Below are positions 35,001 through 47,029 of a stretch of 64,000 nucleotides of DNA, piece by piece; the stretch's first letter is position 1; each line of letters opens with the position of its first letter. The notes under the pieces were generated by a model. The model was given only the letters and a program-made list of their open reading frames with translations. It was not told the origin of the DNA and made no database searches. The DNA is taken from positions 1,922,001 to 1,986,000 of the forward strand of contig JASBNA010000005.1 in NCBI GenBank assembly GCA_038087015.1. Direction: 5' to 3'. A program made the position numbers and the translations under genes. This DNA is from Cerrena zonata. Its lineage: Eukaryota > Basidiomycota > Agaricomycetes > Polyporales > Cerrenaceae.

Positions 35001-36185
35001 CTTGAGGGCCTTCATAGGGCATGGTCATTTCGTGCAGAGAAACCCCGCTATCAACATTTCGCGCATGCACTCAATGTTGCATGCAACAAGATATCCGATT
35101 ATTACGACAAGACTGGAAACTCGGATGCCTACGTGATATCACTCTGTACATTTGGTTCAGTCTTATTGCAAGTATGTGATTCACTAATATGTTACCATAC
35201 TACTAGTCCTCAACCCTAGGGAAAAAGGTGCTCATTTTAAAAAACACTGGTCCTCGGAACTCCAAAAGGAGGCACTCGAGGTGATGGAAGGAGTTGTAAG
35301 TACCAGCGCTATGATTCTGCCTTCCGAAGCTTATGTCTCATCTCTGATTCAGTATAAGAATCAGTATATTCAAATGTATGGTCAGTCCACACAGCCGCTC
35401 AATCCACCTCCAAAGCAAGCCAAATGGGCAACATTGCTTCGTGATCTATCAAGCGACGAGGAGTCCGCAGACGAAGCAGAGACACGCGAAAATGCTGGAA
35501 TCGATCCAAAGAAGCCCTGGCTTCGAGATTTTCATCGGTATCTCGATAGTCATGATGTCATTGCAAATGAGATGTCGATCGTTGAGTGGTGGGGGGTATG
35601 TAAATTTCAGCCTCGTCGTGTTGCATATATTAAATTCTACTTTGTAGTTACATGCGAGTCACTACCCGGTCTGGGCATCGCTCGCTCGGGACTACCTCGC
35701 TATTATGGCTACATCCGTCTCAAGTGAACGAGCATTCTCACAAGGTGGGATCACCATCAGCAAGCGCCGCTCACGTTTGAAGGGAGATATTGTCGAAGCA
35801 CTCCAAGTGCTCAAGTGCCACATTCGCAAGAATCTGATCTTCCCGGAGGCTGATCCTTGCTCGACAGTGGAGCCGGAGCTTTTTGATGAAAGTACTGCTG
35901 CTGCCGAGGCTTCGAAAGATGATCACGATGATGCATGGAGCGATGTAATAGATGAGTCTGCAGATGAACATGACGATAATATGGATATATTGTAGATATT
36001 GTACATTATATTTTACTTTTATCTATATACCTATGAGCCGTGGCTCAGGCCAAAGCCGGCCAAGGCCGACCCTTCCACTAGGGCTTACGGCTCGGCCTGC
36101 TACTGAGTGAAGCCTTAGCCCTCTGAAGCCAGGCCAAAGCCGTGGCTTACAGGCCAAGCCGGGCCGGCACATCACTAGTAGAGTT
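32031..36185 (+). mobile_element. hAT-family DNA transposon, copy 1, with target duplication
   Basis: The element spans 32039-36177 (4139 bp), flanked by the perfect 8-bp direct repeat GTAGAGTT (32031-32038 and 36178-36185). It starts TAGTGATGTGCAGGCCTGGC and ends with the inverted form of TAGTGATGTGCCGGCCCGGC, that is about 20-bp terminal inverted repeats with two mismatches. Subterminal regions hold many GGCT/AGCC-type motifs (gccaagccaagccg, gccaggccaggccg), typical transposase-binding clusters. An 8-bp duplication and short inverted repeats are the signature of hAT elements. The internal transposase gene appears intact. Copy 2 has the same length and the same open frames. Confidence 0.95.
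32606..35995 (+). CDS. hAT transposase, copy 1
   Basis: Multi-exon gene. First exons: 32606-32903, 32967-33092, 33147-33348, 33403-33673, 33727-33882, 33939-34166, 34222-34337, from 34387 on; more follow to 35995. Order of domains: serine/proline-rich N terminus; a BED-like zinc finger (HCKVNGC with HMESRHK); the RNase-H-like core with LTMDAWQASN (first catalytic Asp), VTCDNASNN (second Asp) and CLGHVINLATQALI; then the C-terminal hAT dimerisation domain with MATSVSSERAFSQGG and ISKRRSRLKGD. The first two introns (63 and 54 nt) are multiples of three and stay open, so retained-intron isoforms could still be translated. Acts in the nucleus on its own terminal repeats (family knowledge). Expected to be autonomous. 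Confidence 0.88.
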
Positions 36186-37180
36186 CATGGTCGATAGTAA
36201 ATAAGATTCAATGAATGCTTTGCTTCAAGCCATGCCAGCAGGAGTCGGGGAAACAGGAAACAGGATGTATAGAATCGACTCCGAGTCAGTGAAGAGAAAC
36301 TTGAAGTCTCCGGAAAACAAAAAGCGCCGAACACACGGAAGCTTTGTGGCACTTCCTATTTTGGTATTTTGAATGCGGGAAGATGACTCAATACGGAAGT
36401 GCAGTTGGGTTCGCTACGAACTAGGACATACTTGCTTCGATGATCTCATGAATCGACGACTTGGTGAATTCTATGATATAAGTAACCTTCCATGACATAG
36501 CTTAGATGGTATGCAATGAATACCGACTTCGAGAGGTTCACAGGTTCTCTGCAGTATCATGATATTATCTCAAACTGGCTACGAAACATCTACAAGCTAC
36601 AACCTGGACTTAGTTCTCTGCCGATAATACAGCTTTTCTCTTACGAAAATCCCACTTCTGACTCGGAGTTTGAACATTGTGCCAAGACCTTGCTTAGCCC
36701 TTCCGAGTCGCTCGAGAGTCTTCTATCCTCACCTACTGGAGATAGTACCCAACCTTCAGGTAAACCCACGTCACACGCCGCATTTCCGCCGTGTGCTCTT
36801 GACTCCTTGTTCTCCATCTTTTGACGATCATGCCTCGATGACAGCGTGGCCAGTGGACCAAAAAAGCGCACATGGACGACTGATGTTTAACAAGAAGAAG
36901 AACATGCACGTTGTCTTCTAGAACCAGAGGCTGAGAAATGAAGGGAGCTTTGCATCCATGTCCAGTTGTTCGAAAGCTTGATCGTACCGGGACGCTATCA
37001 GATTAACACCATTGATCATCGTCAAGCGTTTGATTATCCCTCCGTCGGGCTCGTCAATGTTGGGTTGCAATGTTTTACTAGTCTACCATCTGGTGAAACT
37101 TGAACATCAAGATGATTCAGGGTTGACCATGATGGAAAATTCAACTTCTATGCGCATGTTCGGACTACTTGCCGACTATT
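36186..37180. repeat. Repeat beta, copy 3, and upstream flank of SSP-E
   Basis: 36,305-36,860 is an inverted match to repeat beta at 18.15-18.80 kb. It holds an open frame at 36,516-36,824 (+, 102 residues, starting MNTDFERFTGSLQYHDIISN) whose homologue at 18.5-18.2 kb (-) is broken by a stop and an insertion. It could be a decayed small gene. No domain is recognised. Confidence 0.5.
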
Positions 37181-37186
37181 TAAACC

Positions 37187-37248
37187 CCCAACCTTGCATA
37201 GACTAACCTCCCAAGAGCTGCGCTCCAAGTCGTACTGGATAGTGAGTT
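37187..37248 (+). promoter_or_regulatory. SSP promoter block E
   Basis: CTATTTAAACCCCC (about 37,177-37,190) is followed by CTCCCAAGAGCTGCGCTC and GTACTGGATAGTGAG. It is the plus-strand version of the shared SSP leader. Confidence 0.68.
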
Positions 37249-37368
37249 CTATGACATACTCGTCGATAGTCGGCGAATGTCATTACTTACGATTACTATT
37301 CGATTGCTATAGCGTCGTCGATCAACCTCTAATTTACATTTCCAATCCGAGTCAATTGTATTACTACT

Positions 37369-37766
37369 ATGATTCACCTCAGGCTGTCACTTTATGTCTT
37401 GTTTACCGTGGCGACGATGATAGTTCCTGTGTTATCAGCTCCACTCCGAGTCAGGTATAGTACCCTGGCTTAACTTGAAGTACTCTCTCTAACACATATC
37501 TATCTAGTATGCGTGACGTAGGCGATCTACCTCTACCTCCTACGTCGGACCATGACGGGACCAATTTGTGAGCAAAAATACAAATATACATTTACACGCT
37601 AACAAGACTAAAATGGCATTCACTTTGCAGAGATACTAGAGACGGATTTCATTTTGATTTACCATCTTTTGTAAGCGGGCTGGAGGGGCATCCGCTGTCG
37701 TCACTTCAGCCAGCGCAGGCTAGCCTGACCCTGAATGTCAGTGAAAATCCGCGACTTAATTTCTGA
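37369..37766 (+). CDS. Small secreted protein, SSP family member E
   Basis: Three exons (37369-37454, 37508-37567, 37631-37766) join in frame with the same phase-2 introns as members B and C. Exon 1: MIHLRLSLYVLFTVATMIVP then VLSAPL. Exon 2 contains LPLPPTSDHDGTN. Exon 3 begins LDTRDGF and contains SGLEGHPLSSLQPAQA, close to member B (GLEPDPVPSFQPAQF). The mature part is about 66 residues with no cysteine. It is convergent with P450-3, whose stop lies 311 bp away. Function unknown. Confidence 0.7.
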
Positions 37767-38076
37767 TGGCCATATCTCGGCAAGGTGGTCGTTCTATCGG
37801 CTTGTGGGAAGAATTGAGGGGCGAACATGATATGTAGCACGGCATCTTCTGACAAGTATAAGGCTGATAATTGGCAATGTTGGCATTCGAGTCACTTCAT
37901 ACTTTTATTGCTGTACGAGCATGTTCAAGTTTATGTTCGGTGAATACTAATTGTTAGACTGTCAGGGATGAACACAATGGTCTGCAGAGAGGGGGGAATT
38001 AGTTCACGTTTGGGTAGAGAACCGTGTAACTCGAAGGGTATGTAGACTGCTATTGTCACAACCGTCTAAAACAGCC

Positions 38077-40109
38077 TTATTGCTCGAACTCTGCCAAGAT
38101 AAGTGATGATGCCTTGGATGTCCTAGGCTTGATCGAGCATTTGAATTCCTTTGGATGGCTAGATCAAGCAACAGTCAGATCATCCTGTTGGAATCTATGA
38201 TATTCGTATACATTACCTTATAGAACCCGCGGTGTATTCACCCGAAGGCTCGATGATGACACCATTTTCGACTGCCTTTGAAATATCAAAGGTAGCCAGA
38301 ACCATGGCACATGTGAAGAAAACAGACGTATCAGCTAGGTTAAGACCTCAAAAAAGAAAAGCATTAAGTCAATGTTCAGAGTATATATGCAAAAGCCGTA
38401 GGTACCTGGACAGATTCTAGAAAACACCAAGCATGTTGAATAAGTCCAAACTTCCTCTGCATACTGTAAAGGGTGAATTCACCTTCGTCCAAAGCCGAAA
38501 ATAAACTCTCGTGGGTTTCGGTTAGGATTGGGGTGAAGGTAGCGGTCCGGATTGAAAGCTGATGGATCCGGGTACCTCTCAGGATCACGCAAAAGTGCCC
38601 TTGAGAACAGGCTCGGTGAGCCTGAAAATGGGAAATAGTATAAGGACATGTGGTTACCAGATATTGGCGATGACAACCGTGTCCTTTGGGATGAAATAAC
38701 CTTTGTAGATGTCGTCTTGCGAAGCGCGGTGAAATCCCCCTGAATAAACGAGACAATGAGTTTCAAAGTTTCAAAGTATGCCTAGTGGAATAATCCTTAC
38801 CTAGTGGTACAACCGGGCTAAGTCGAAGAACTTCGTTTACTACTGCTTCGACGTAAGGTAAGTTTTCTCGGTCAGCAAAGGTTGGAAGTCTATCCTTTCC
38901 GACGACTCGATCGATCTCTTCTTTCGCCTTCTGCTGGATTTCGGGGTACATCGTCATCGCAAGGAAGAATGAGTAGATAGTGGAAACAGTCTGTGGAAAT
39001 TATAAAAACGTCATAACATCCGAACAATGAGACTTCGAACGTACCGTGTCTGCACCTCCGCCATACATCGAGGCTGCTGACCATTTGATATTATCTTCTT
39101 TCTCCGGAGTAAGAGTTTCAGTCTCCAAAAGGTTCTTCGTGTAACTCGGCAAAGCAGTGCCTTCTCGCTAAAGATACCGATATTTTGAATCACAGATCCA
39201 CATAGACGCGAACAATCGTTCAACCCACCATTTGTTGTTTCACCATAGCGAATGGCATCTCGGCCATTGCCATTGTTTCCGCTCTCCACACCGCTGCCAA
39301 TTTCTTGAACCTCGCACCAGGGACCCAGCTCGGAATGTAGCGTAGTATGGGCAAAGCATCGACAAGGAAAGCACCCAGAGTAGTGGTGATACTGAAGTTC
39401 TCCATAGCCCTATCGACAATCTCGACATAAGGATCTTTCCCTTCCATAACACTATAACCATATGTGATCTTCATAATAATACCGCTTGCAGTCCTATATA
39501 GTATAAGTACCAAACTTACGAAATCATTGTGACAACTTACTTCCGAATATGTTCGTGCACGTTCTCCGGTGTGTAAATAAGACGTCTCAAGAATTTATGG
39601 ATCTCAGTCTCGATGAGTTCATGGAAAGGTCGAAGAGCACTTTTGCTTCCTATAATTCGGCTGAAAAACCGACGGGATTCTCTGAACCTATCGCCGTATC
39701 GAGTTAGTCCAAGACTAGCAACCCACCCGACTAGTTCGCCAGCCATAATAAGAGTGGGTCTGTCCGAGTACTTGCTACTCCGTTTATCGAGGAGTGCTAC
39801 TGCATCCTCGGCAGAGTGCAGGAAGACAAAATGCTTCCCAAGGACATTAACGTGGATAATATCACCTATAAGTAGTGTTACCAACTAAGCGTTCAGAGGA
39901 AGGGGGAATGACGTACCCCATCGTTTAGTCCATTCAGTGATGGCAAGCCACTCATGCGACGTAGGCATATCGAGTACATTGCCGACAAAAGGGAGGCCTC
40001 TTGGACCTGGAGGGACAGGAAACCGATTCTTCCTGATAGAATACCGACGTAGGATGTACAGTCCCAAGACAATGAGAGCGGAATTGAGCATGAGAGGTGA
40101 TAATGTCAT
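38077..40109 (-). CDS. Cytochrome P450 (OrdA-like), copy 3
   Basis: Same exon plan as copies 1 and 2, on the opposite strand. It starts MTLSPLMLNSALIVLGLYIL, a slightly different anchor, followed by FPVPPGPRGLPFVGN. Further down are GGGADT, EVLR, FNPDRYL, FGFGRR and the 11-nt ICPG microexon near 38,410-38,420. The last exon again ends EFEQ. The sixth exon begins GGFHRAS where copies 1 and 2 have GVPHRAS / GIPHRAS. The polypyrimidine tract before exon 9 ends in gag instead of caag or aag, so splicing there may be weaker. No stop or frameshift was seen. It is convergent with SSP-E. Confidence 0.93.
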
Positions 40110-40339
40110 CGTGCTGATAGCAATCTAACCATACTTTCAAGCCGCACATATATAGAGTCTGATTACAGATCAAGGGGGCAGCAGACAAACATACTCTTGG
40201 ATCCGGAAGCACGATGATTACCTCTTAGGAACTCCGCCACGTAGGCTATGATGACGTGATACGCCGTTTAAGTAAAAGTAAATGCTAAAATAATAGGGTT
40301 CTGACAGACCTTGGTGAGCATTTGCCTACTGTGTAGAAT

Positions 40340-41090
40340 TGGGGTTGCTGTCGCCTACGATCTCGCACCGATTTCGTAACACTTTGACTGGACGATGCAT
40401 CATAAATATCCCTTTGGGACGATTCAGGAGATCATCTGCGCTATGATATCCGAGATGGCAGAATATTATATAGAGAAGCGGAACACTGTGACGCGGGTCG
40501 CACATTGGCCTATTGGGAAGACAGCGAACTACAGATAGATCCTGAGTGAGGTCAATCATGAATACTTGCGTCACCAGTCGTTATGAGTAAGGTGGTTGAA
40601 GGAGGTCTATTTCGAGCAGGCAGACTAGAGATGTCAATAACGCGTTATCCTTCCTCGGCTCCTGTACTGTTGGTACAGGACTCACTGTATGTCAATAACA
40701 GATATATATATTCTTGATCCCTACAGAGACGATCGTCAATGTCAGCAACGCGAACATTTCATAAACAACCTACGAAGGCACTTACTTAACGAAGGTAAGA
40801 GATCTGCTATCAGCCGCATGATGCAAGATGATTCTACGCTTTGTTTCCATATGACAAACATCTCTCATGGCCTGGTCACATTAATATAAGTTGCATTTGT
40901 GAACGTAGTCGAATTGGGCTATACGTGGTGCGAATAGGAGTCTCGTTTCCTGTTTTTGTGACCGGGTTTTCGCTTAGTCATGACCCCTTTACTCCGATTG
41001 GACGGTCGCGTCATAGAGCTGCGGCCCGCGGATGTGCCCCTTCAAACTCCGCTCAACCTTTCGCCTCCGCTGGCACATGGCCTGAAATTG
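40340..41090 (-). repeat. Repeat alpha upstream of P450-3
   Basis: Third copy, inverted. The plus-strand frame at 40,841-41,095 contains VVRIGVSFPVFVTGFSLSHD and PFTPIGRS, homologous to the minus-strand frames in the other two alpha copies. Confidence 0.65.
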
Positions 41091-41099
41091 CTTGAAGAT

Positions 41100-42485
41100 A
41101 TCTATGAAGGAACGACTATTTTCCGAAAGTCATAGAGGCTGAAAACGAGCCTGGAAGATATCTTACTACGACGAAAGTAACTGAGTTACACTTATTAGAC
41201 TTATCGGTGAAGAGGATACCCCGAGATCAGAGGGGTCTGGCGATTCTGCACGATAAAGTTAGCCGTAGAGGATGAAGGATCTTAATAGCTGCCGCAATGG
41301 ACGTCTTATCGCGCCTAGACTGAGGTTCAAGTAGAGAGCATGAAATGAAGTAGACAGAACGCTCAGACTGCCTGATTACCCATTTAATCCGCTTGTCACT
41401 GTTTCGAAGCTGCTACGTCGAACGGTTCTGCTCCCCACGATACGAGCGTGTCTTCTTCCTAAGGAAAAAAACACTTATCCTGGGGTATGCAATGACGAGG
41501 AGTCAGCATTGCTAGATGATGATGCTGGCATAGCCACTCAAATACTCGGAATACTATACGGTGAGGACTGCTCTCACTGTATCCTGGTCATTAGTGAGTA
41601 ATGTCGGAATTGACAGGGAACTGTCGTCGACTCGAGCGTCGCGACCCATCGGGCGTGACGTAAGGAATAGCTAATGAGCTGCTGCAGTAGAACGTGAGGC
41701 GGACGGTACTGAGCTGATAGCGGGCGGCTTTCTCCCAAGTGGTTTTCCTCCGTATCATACAGTGTTCGCATACTGTGAAGACAGGGTAGCTTTTCTCATA
41801 TGGACCAGTTTCCCCAAGAGGGTTTTACGGAACATGAGTTTTTAATGCACCCCAGGTCACCGCATAGACACACAACACAACTTGAATCATCACGTCGAGT
41901 CTTTTCAGTAGCACGAGAGACACCTACTCAGCCGGGGATACAATGTAGAATAGTTCTTGTCTAGATAGTTTTCCTTGTCTTATCTTATCGATCTAGATTA
42001 CACGGCGTCATATAGTAGATCGAGTAGATAGACAAAACATACACATCTCTCTCTCTCTCCACATTCCTTGACAATAACACTGTAATTGTCTATGATGCGC
42101 CTTTTCATCACGGTGTTGTAACCCGGGCGTTGGGAAGAGGCGGTGCACTGTCATCATCGCAATTCAAGGATGTCTCTTGGATTCCACGTACAGACATTGT
42201 CAGACATTGCCTCTACGGTATTGCATCAAGTCAAACTACCTCCAACACAAGACTCAGACTCTAGTAGCTGCCTATTGCGCCCGTAATCAATATGTTGACA
42301 ATCTGATTCGGCTCTCGCACTGGTACCGTGATGGTCGTCCGAGTAAATTACGCTTATGCGCTTTCTCATTGTCATTCATTCGGTGAGTGGTTCATGAAAC
42401 TCTTTTTATACACAACTACTAACTTCAAATATAGTGATTCAAGAAAGATACGCTGTTTTACCTTCTACAGTGTTATACGTACGTA
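41100..42485. other. Gene-poor spacer left of hAT copy 2
   Basis: No gene is supported. 42,120-42,485 aligns (inverted) with about 13,560-13,170 of arm 1. A short ct dinucleotide run lies at about 42,045-42,059. Confidence 0.5.
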
Positions 42486-45400
42486 TTTTGATCTAGTGAT
42501 GTGCCGGCCCGGCTTGGCCTGTAAGCCACGGCTTTGGCCTGGCTTCAGAGGGCTAAGGCTTCACTCAGTAGCAGGCCGAGCCGTAAGCCCTAGTGGAAGG
42601 GTCGGCCTTGGCCGGCTTTGGCCTGAGCCACGGCTCATAGGTATATAGATAAAAGTAAAATATAATGTACAATATCTACAATATATCCATATTATCGTCA
42701 TGTTCATCTGCAGACTCATCTATTACATCGCTCCATGCATCATCGTGATCATCTTTCGAAGCCTCGGCAGCAGCAGTACTTTCATCAAAAAGCTCCGGCT
42801 CCACTGTCGAGCAAGGATCAGCCTCCGGGAAGATCAGATTCTTGCGAATGTGGCACTTGAGCACTTGGAGTGCTTCGACAATATCTCCCTTCAAACGTGA
42901 GCGGCGCTTGCTGATGGTGATCCCACCTTGTGAGAATGCTCGTTCACTTGAGACGGATGTAGCCATAATAGCGAGGTAGTCCCGAGCGAGCGATGCCCAG
43001 ACCGGGTAGTGACTCGCATGTAACTACAAAGTAGAATTTAATATATGCAACACGACGAGGCTGAAATTTACATACCCCCCACCACTCAACGATCGACATC
43101 TCATTTGCAATGACATCATGACTATCGAGATACCGATGAAAATCTCGAAGCCAGGGCTTCTTTGGATCGATTCCAGCATTTTCGCGTGTCTCTGCTTCGT
43201 CTGCGGACTCCTCGTCGCTTGATAGATCACGAAGCAATGTTGCCCATTTGGCTTGCTTTGGAGGTGGATTGAGCGGCTGTGTGGACTGACCATACATTTG
43301 AATATACTGATTCTTATACTGAATCAGAGATGAGACATAAGCTTCGGAAGGCAGAATCATAGCGCTGGTACTTACAACTCCTTCCATCACCTCGAGTGCC
43401 TCCTTTTGGAGTTCCGAGGACCAGTGTTTTTTAAAATGAGCACCTTTTTCCCTAGGGTTGAGGACTAGTAGTATGGTAACATATTAGTGAATCACATACT
43501 TGCAATAAGACTGAACCAAATGTACAGAGTGATATCACGTAGGCATCCGAGTTTCCAGTCTTGTCGTAATAATCGGATATCTTGTTGCATGCAACATTGA
43601 GTGCATGCGCGAAATGTTGATAGCGGGGTTTCTCTGCACGAAATGACCATGCCCTATGAAGGCCCTCAAGAGCAGGTAAGACCAGGTATAGACAAGGTTC
43701 TGTCTCAGACGAGAACATTTGTTGACGAGAATCAGCGTGGGATAAGAGCTGTAGGAATTCGGAAACACGTTCCCACTCCTCAGACGTGAGTTTAAGATCA
43801 TCAATCTTGCGACGTTCTTGGGCAGTATTTGCAAGCAAGCCGAGTTCATACACAAATGTATCAACATGCTATAAATATAACAGCTTAGCGTGATAAATAT
43901 ATGGCAATAGTACGTATTAACACACAGTCTTTAATGACTCCGCTCGATGGAGCATCGCGTAGGTTGACGACCATCGCACCTTCATGTCGAGAATGAGTTG
44001 TCTTGCTGTACCAGTACCTGCTCGCTTTTGTATATCTCGAAACAATTCTTTTCGCTTCGCAGATGAGCGTTCCTTAATCAATTAGTTAGTCATCAGATTC
44101 ACACTTCAAAAGAACGCATGTACTAACCTTCACTGCAATCGCACGAACAAGGCCAATCTCATCCCGACATACACCACTTGCTGAGGTTACGACGGCTTCC
44201 GGATCGCTTGGATCATAGTGCGGTGAATTGCTATATGCGTTGATGAGTGCCTGCGTAGCAAGGTTGATAACATGTCCTAGACAGCTACAGAAGTTATTCG
44301 CCAAAATATCAGGAGAAATAGTAAATAACTCACTTTATACGATCTTGAACAGGATCGAAAAGACATTTGTGATGCCTTTGGAGATGTCGAGCAAATTCTT
44401 CCAGAGTCGTTCCATTATTGCTCGCATTGTCGCATGTTACCTTGAAGATCTGGTGTTATTATAAGTCAGATTTAGCATTGAGAACAAGTAAGAGGGAACC
44501 ATACCTTGTGGGCAATTCCAAGCCGATCACATATCTTGTAGAGGGCTTGACCCAGACGGACACCATTGTGTGCATTATTGAGCTTAGTGAAACCCAATAA
44601 TGCACTCTGTAGATGCCACAGCTTATCATCGCCAACCTCAACCCAATGCCCAGTAACAGCAAAGTAACCATCAACATTGCTAGCTTGCCAAGCATCCATG
44701 GTAAGACTGACTCTTCCCTCAACGACGTTGCTCTAGTATAAGTATTGAGGTCAATCTAATATAGAAATAAATCAAGTGTTTGACTCACGTTGAGTCGTTT
44801 CCGAAGATCCTCCATACGGGTCTTGAACATTTGAATAATTTCAGCTCGACAAACCTTTCGCGAAGGGATGCTGATGCCATCTTTAGCAGCTGCAGCGAGC
44901 TCAAGCATTTGTTTGAATTTCGGATGGTCCAATGCTCCTAAAGGCTGCAATAATTATGAGTAAAGAGGTGAATATGTACGTGAACAAAACTACATACCTG
45001 ATCGGTCCCAATAAGCCACTCAATGGCTGCTTCTCGGAAGCGCTTCTCAGTATACTTGATAGCACGTTCCGTTGGTGGAAGCGCTTTCAAATGGCCCTCG
45101 AGTGTTTGTTGACGTTCAGTGTCTTGTCGTAATGCATCCTTGCGAGCCTTTACATCCCTAGGCAGCATTGACTGGAATTCATTTGCACGACACCACTCAT
45201 GGTATATTGCCTTGTGACGGGATTCCATATGGCGGCGGAGGGTTGTCACTTCGGGTACAAAGTCACTACTAATGAAATAAGTTGTCAGTGAGGGTTATTG
45301 CAATAGATCCGGTAGAACTTACATGCACCCATTCACTTTACAATGTCGCCTCTGTTGGGTTCCCACCTGAGGACCAAAGAAATGGTCCGTATCACGAGTC

Positions 45401-46640
45401 TTCTGCCGAAAGTGTACCGTCGGTTTCTCCTGAGCAATAGATTGGACATCAATATCTTTTAGGAAACCGTCCTGATCAACAGGGTCTTGCTGTGTATTGG
45501 CTGTCTTCTGTAGCCGTTTGCGAGCTATTGTGAAAATTAAACTAGAGTGAATATGGAACTCGAGTGTAGTTACTATACCTCGAGTCTTTTTTTGTGGTTT
45601 CTTGCGTTTCGTAGTCTTGATCGGCACTTTGTCTTCTATTTCTTCTTCGCTTTCGTCTTCGCTACTGGTACTAGTACTTGAGGTAGGACTAGATGTCTGC
45701 TTTTCTAGTAAAAACAATAGAAAGTCAGAAACTCTCATGTCTCTGAGGTTTTGTATCGGAAACATACCTTTAGCATCACTATCAGACTCCTCAGAAGGAA
45801 TCAAAATAGGGGAAGAGGGTGCAGGAGGTGTCGGTTGCGGTTGCGAGCCAGCGAAACTGTTTGCCATAGATGACGATGGGATAGAGGGCGACAGTATTTG
45901 GAGAGATGTGGTGGTAGCTTGTATATCTCGATGGTGTGCCGCAGCTGCCGCTATAGTGTTTAGGGTATATTCATCATGCTCACCAATGTTATCGGGGTCC
46001 CTCAGCCTCTGAGGAAGCCTGGTATCACGATGCGAGCGACGAGGGGGATTGGATTGAGAGGTCATGTCGTTGAAGTTTGAGTTGGTCCATTAACAAGGAA
46101 ACCTGACCTATTTATGCACATTTCCTTGAAAGCATAGACCTTTACGGACGAGCTTGTTGAGGTCCAAGCATCCCTATCAAAACAATTACGTGCCAATAGG
46201 GACAATGCAAAACAATACTTAACAGCCTTATCACACTGCCTGGTAGCCTAAGTCTCACACAGCGACGACTAACAAGATAATAGAGGGTTAAGCATGGACC
46301 TGTATAGGTATAAACAAAAACAAAAATGTTAAAGACATAATACGAGGTGGGTCTAAGCAGCAGATTTGAACAATAAACGCAGACGGCAGGTCGATTGGCC
46401 CCCCACCGTGTGTTTAACCTTCGAGTAGGCAGGTTAACCTTCCTTTTCGGATGTTTAGCGCCAGCTATCTTTGCTATGAAAGCCACGGCCTCAAAGCCCA
46501 ACAGGGCCGGCCCGAGCATGAAGCCGAGCCATAAGGCCAATACATACTTTGGTTACGGCCTGGCCTGGCTTCACATTTCTACGGCTTGGCTTGGCTGGCT
46601 CAACGGCTTTGAGCCAGGCCTGCACATCACTATTTTGATC
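42486..46640 (-). mobile_element. hAT-family DNA transposon, copy 2, with target duplication
   Basis: The element spans 42494-46632 (4139 bp), inverted relative to copy 1 and flanked by the perfect 8-bp repeat TTTTGATC (42486-42493 and 46633-46640). The terminal inverted repeats and every open frame checked are the same as in copy 1, including the exon junctions. Identical length and content with different target duplications point to two independent and very recent insertions of one active element. Confidence 0.95.
42676..46065 (-). CDS. hAT transposase, copy 2
   Basis: Mirror image of the copy 1 gene, with the same start (MTSQSNPPRRSHRD), BED-like finger, LTMDAWQASN and VTCDNASNN core motifs and MATSVSSERAFSQGG dimerisation domain. 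No stop or frameshift relative to copy 1 was found. It is therefore a second potentially active transposase source. Confidence 0.88.
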
Positions 46641-46847
46641 TGCAGGATGCTGTCTGTTGTTGGGTACATTGACAGTGATGGGCTTGCTCTCGATGAGTCA
46701 GAACATATATCATGATGACGAGTCAAGGCCATCAGTTAAGTGTATCTACTTGATGATCTGTCCTTGGTCTCTTCCCGAGGTTTGAACAGGCCTGGGACCT
46801 TCGAAGTGTTCATCACGCAACATTTTTGAGGCAGTTCCAATACGCAG

Positions 46848-46920
46848 TAACTATATAAACCCCACCTATACAGACGCTGACATCCTAGGAGCTGCGCTCT
46901 GAGTTGTACTGGATAGTAGG
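46848..46920 (+). promoter_or_regulatory. SSP promoter block F
   Basis: CTATATAAACCCC (about 46,851-46,863) is followed by CCTAGGAGCTGCGCTC and GTACTGGATAGTAGG. It lies only about 210 bp from the end of hAT copy 2. Confidence 0.7.
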
Positions 46921-47029
46921 TTGATTCATCCTCATTCCCATGATTTACCTGTTGACTATCACCACCGTACTCAGCACCACCTACGACCATAACCCCCTTG
47001 AGTCCACGTGTCAAGATAATTCTATAGCC

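Noticed and set aside
45602..46012. 136-residue frame inside hAT copy 2 (and its mirror 32,659-33,069)
   Set aside because: It is antisense to the transposase N-terminal exons; the sense frame carries the recognisable gene.
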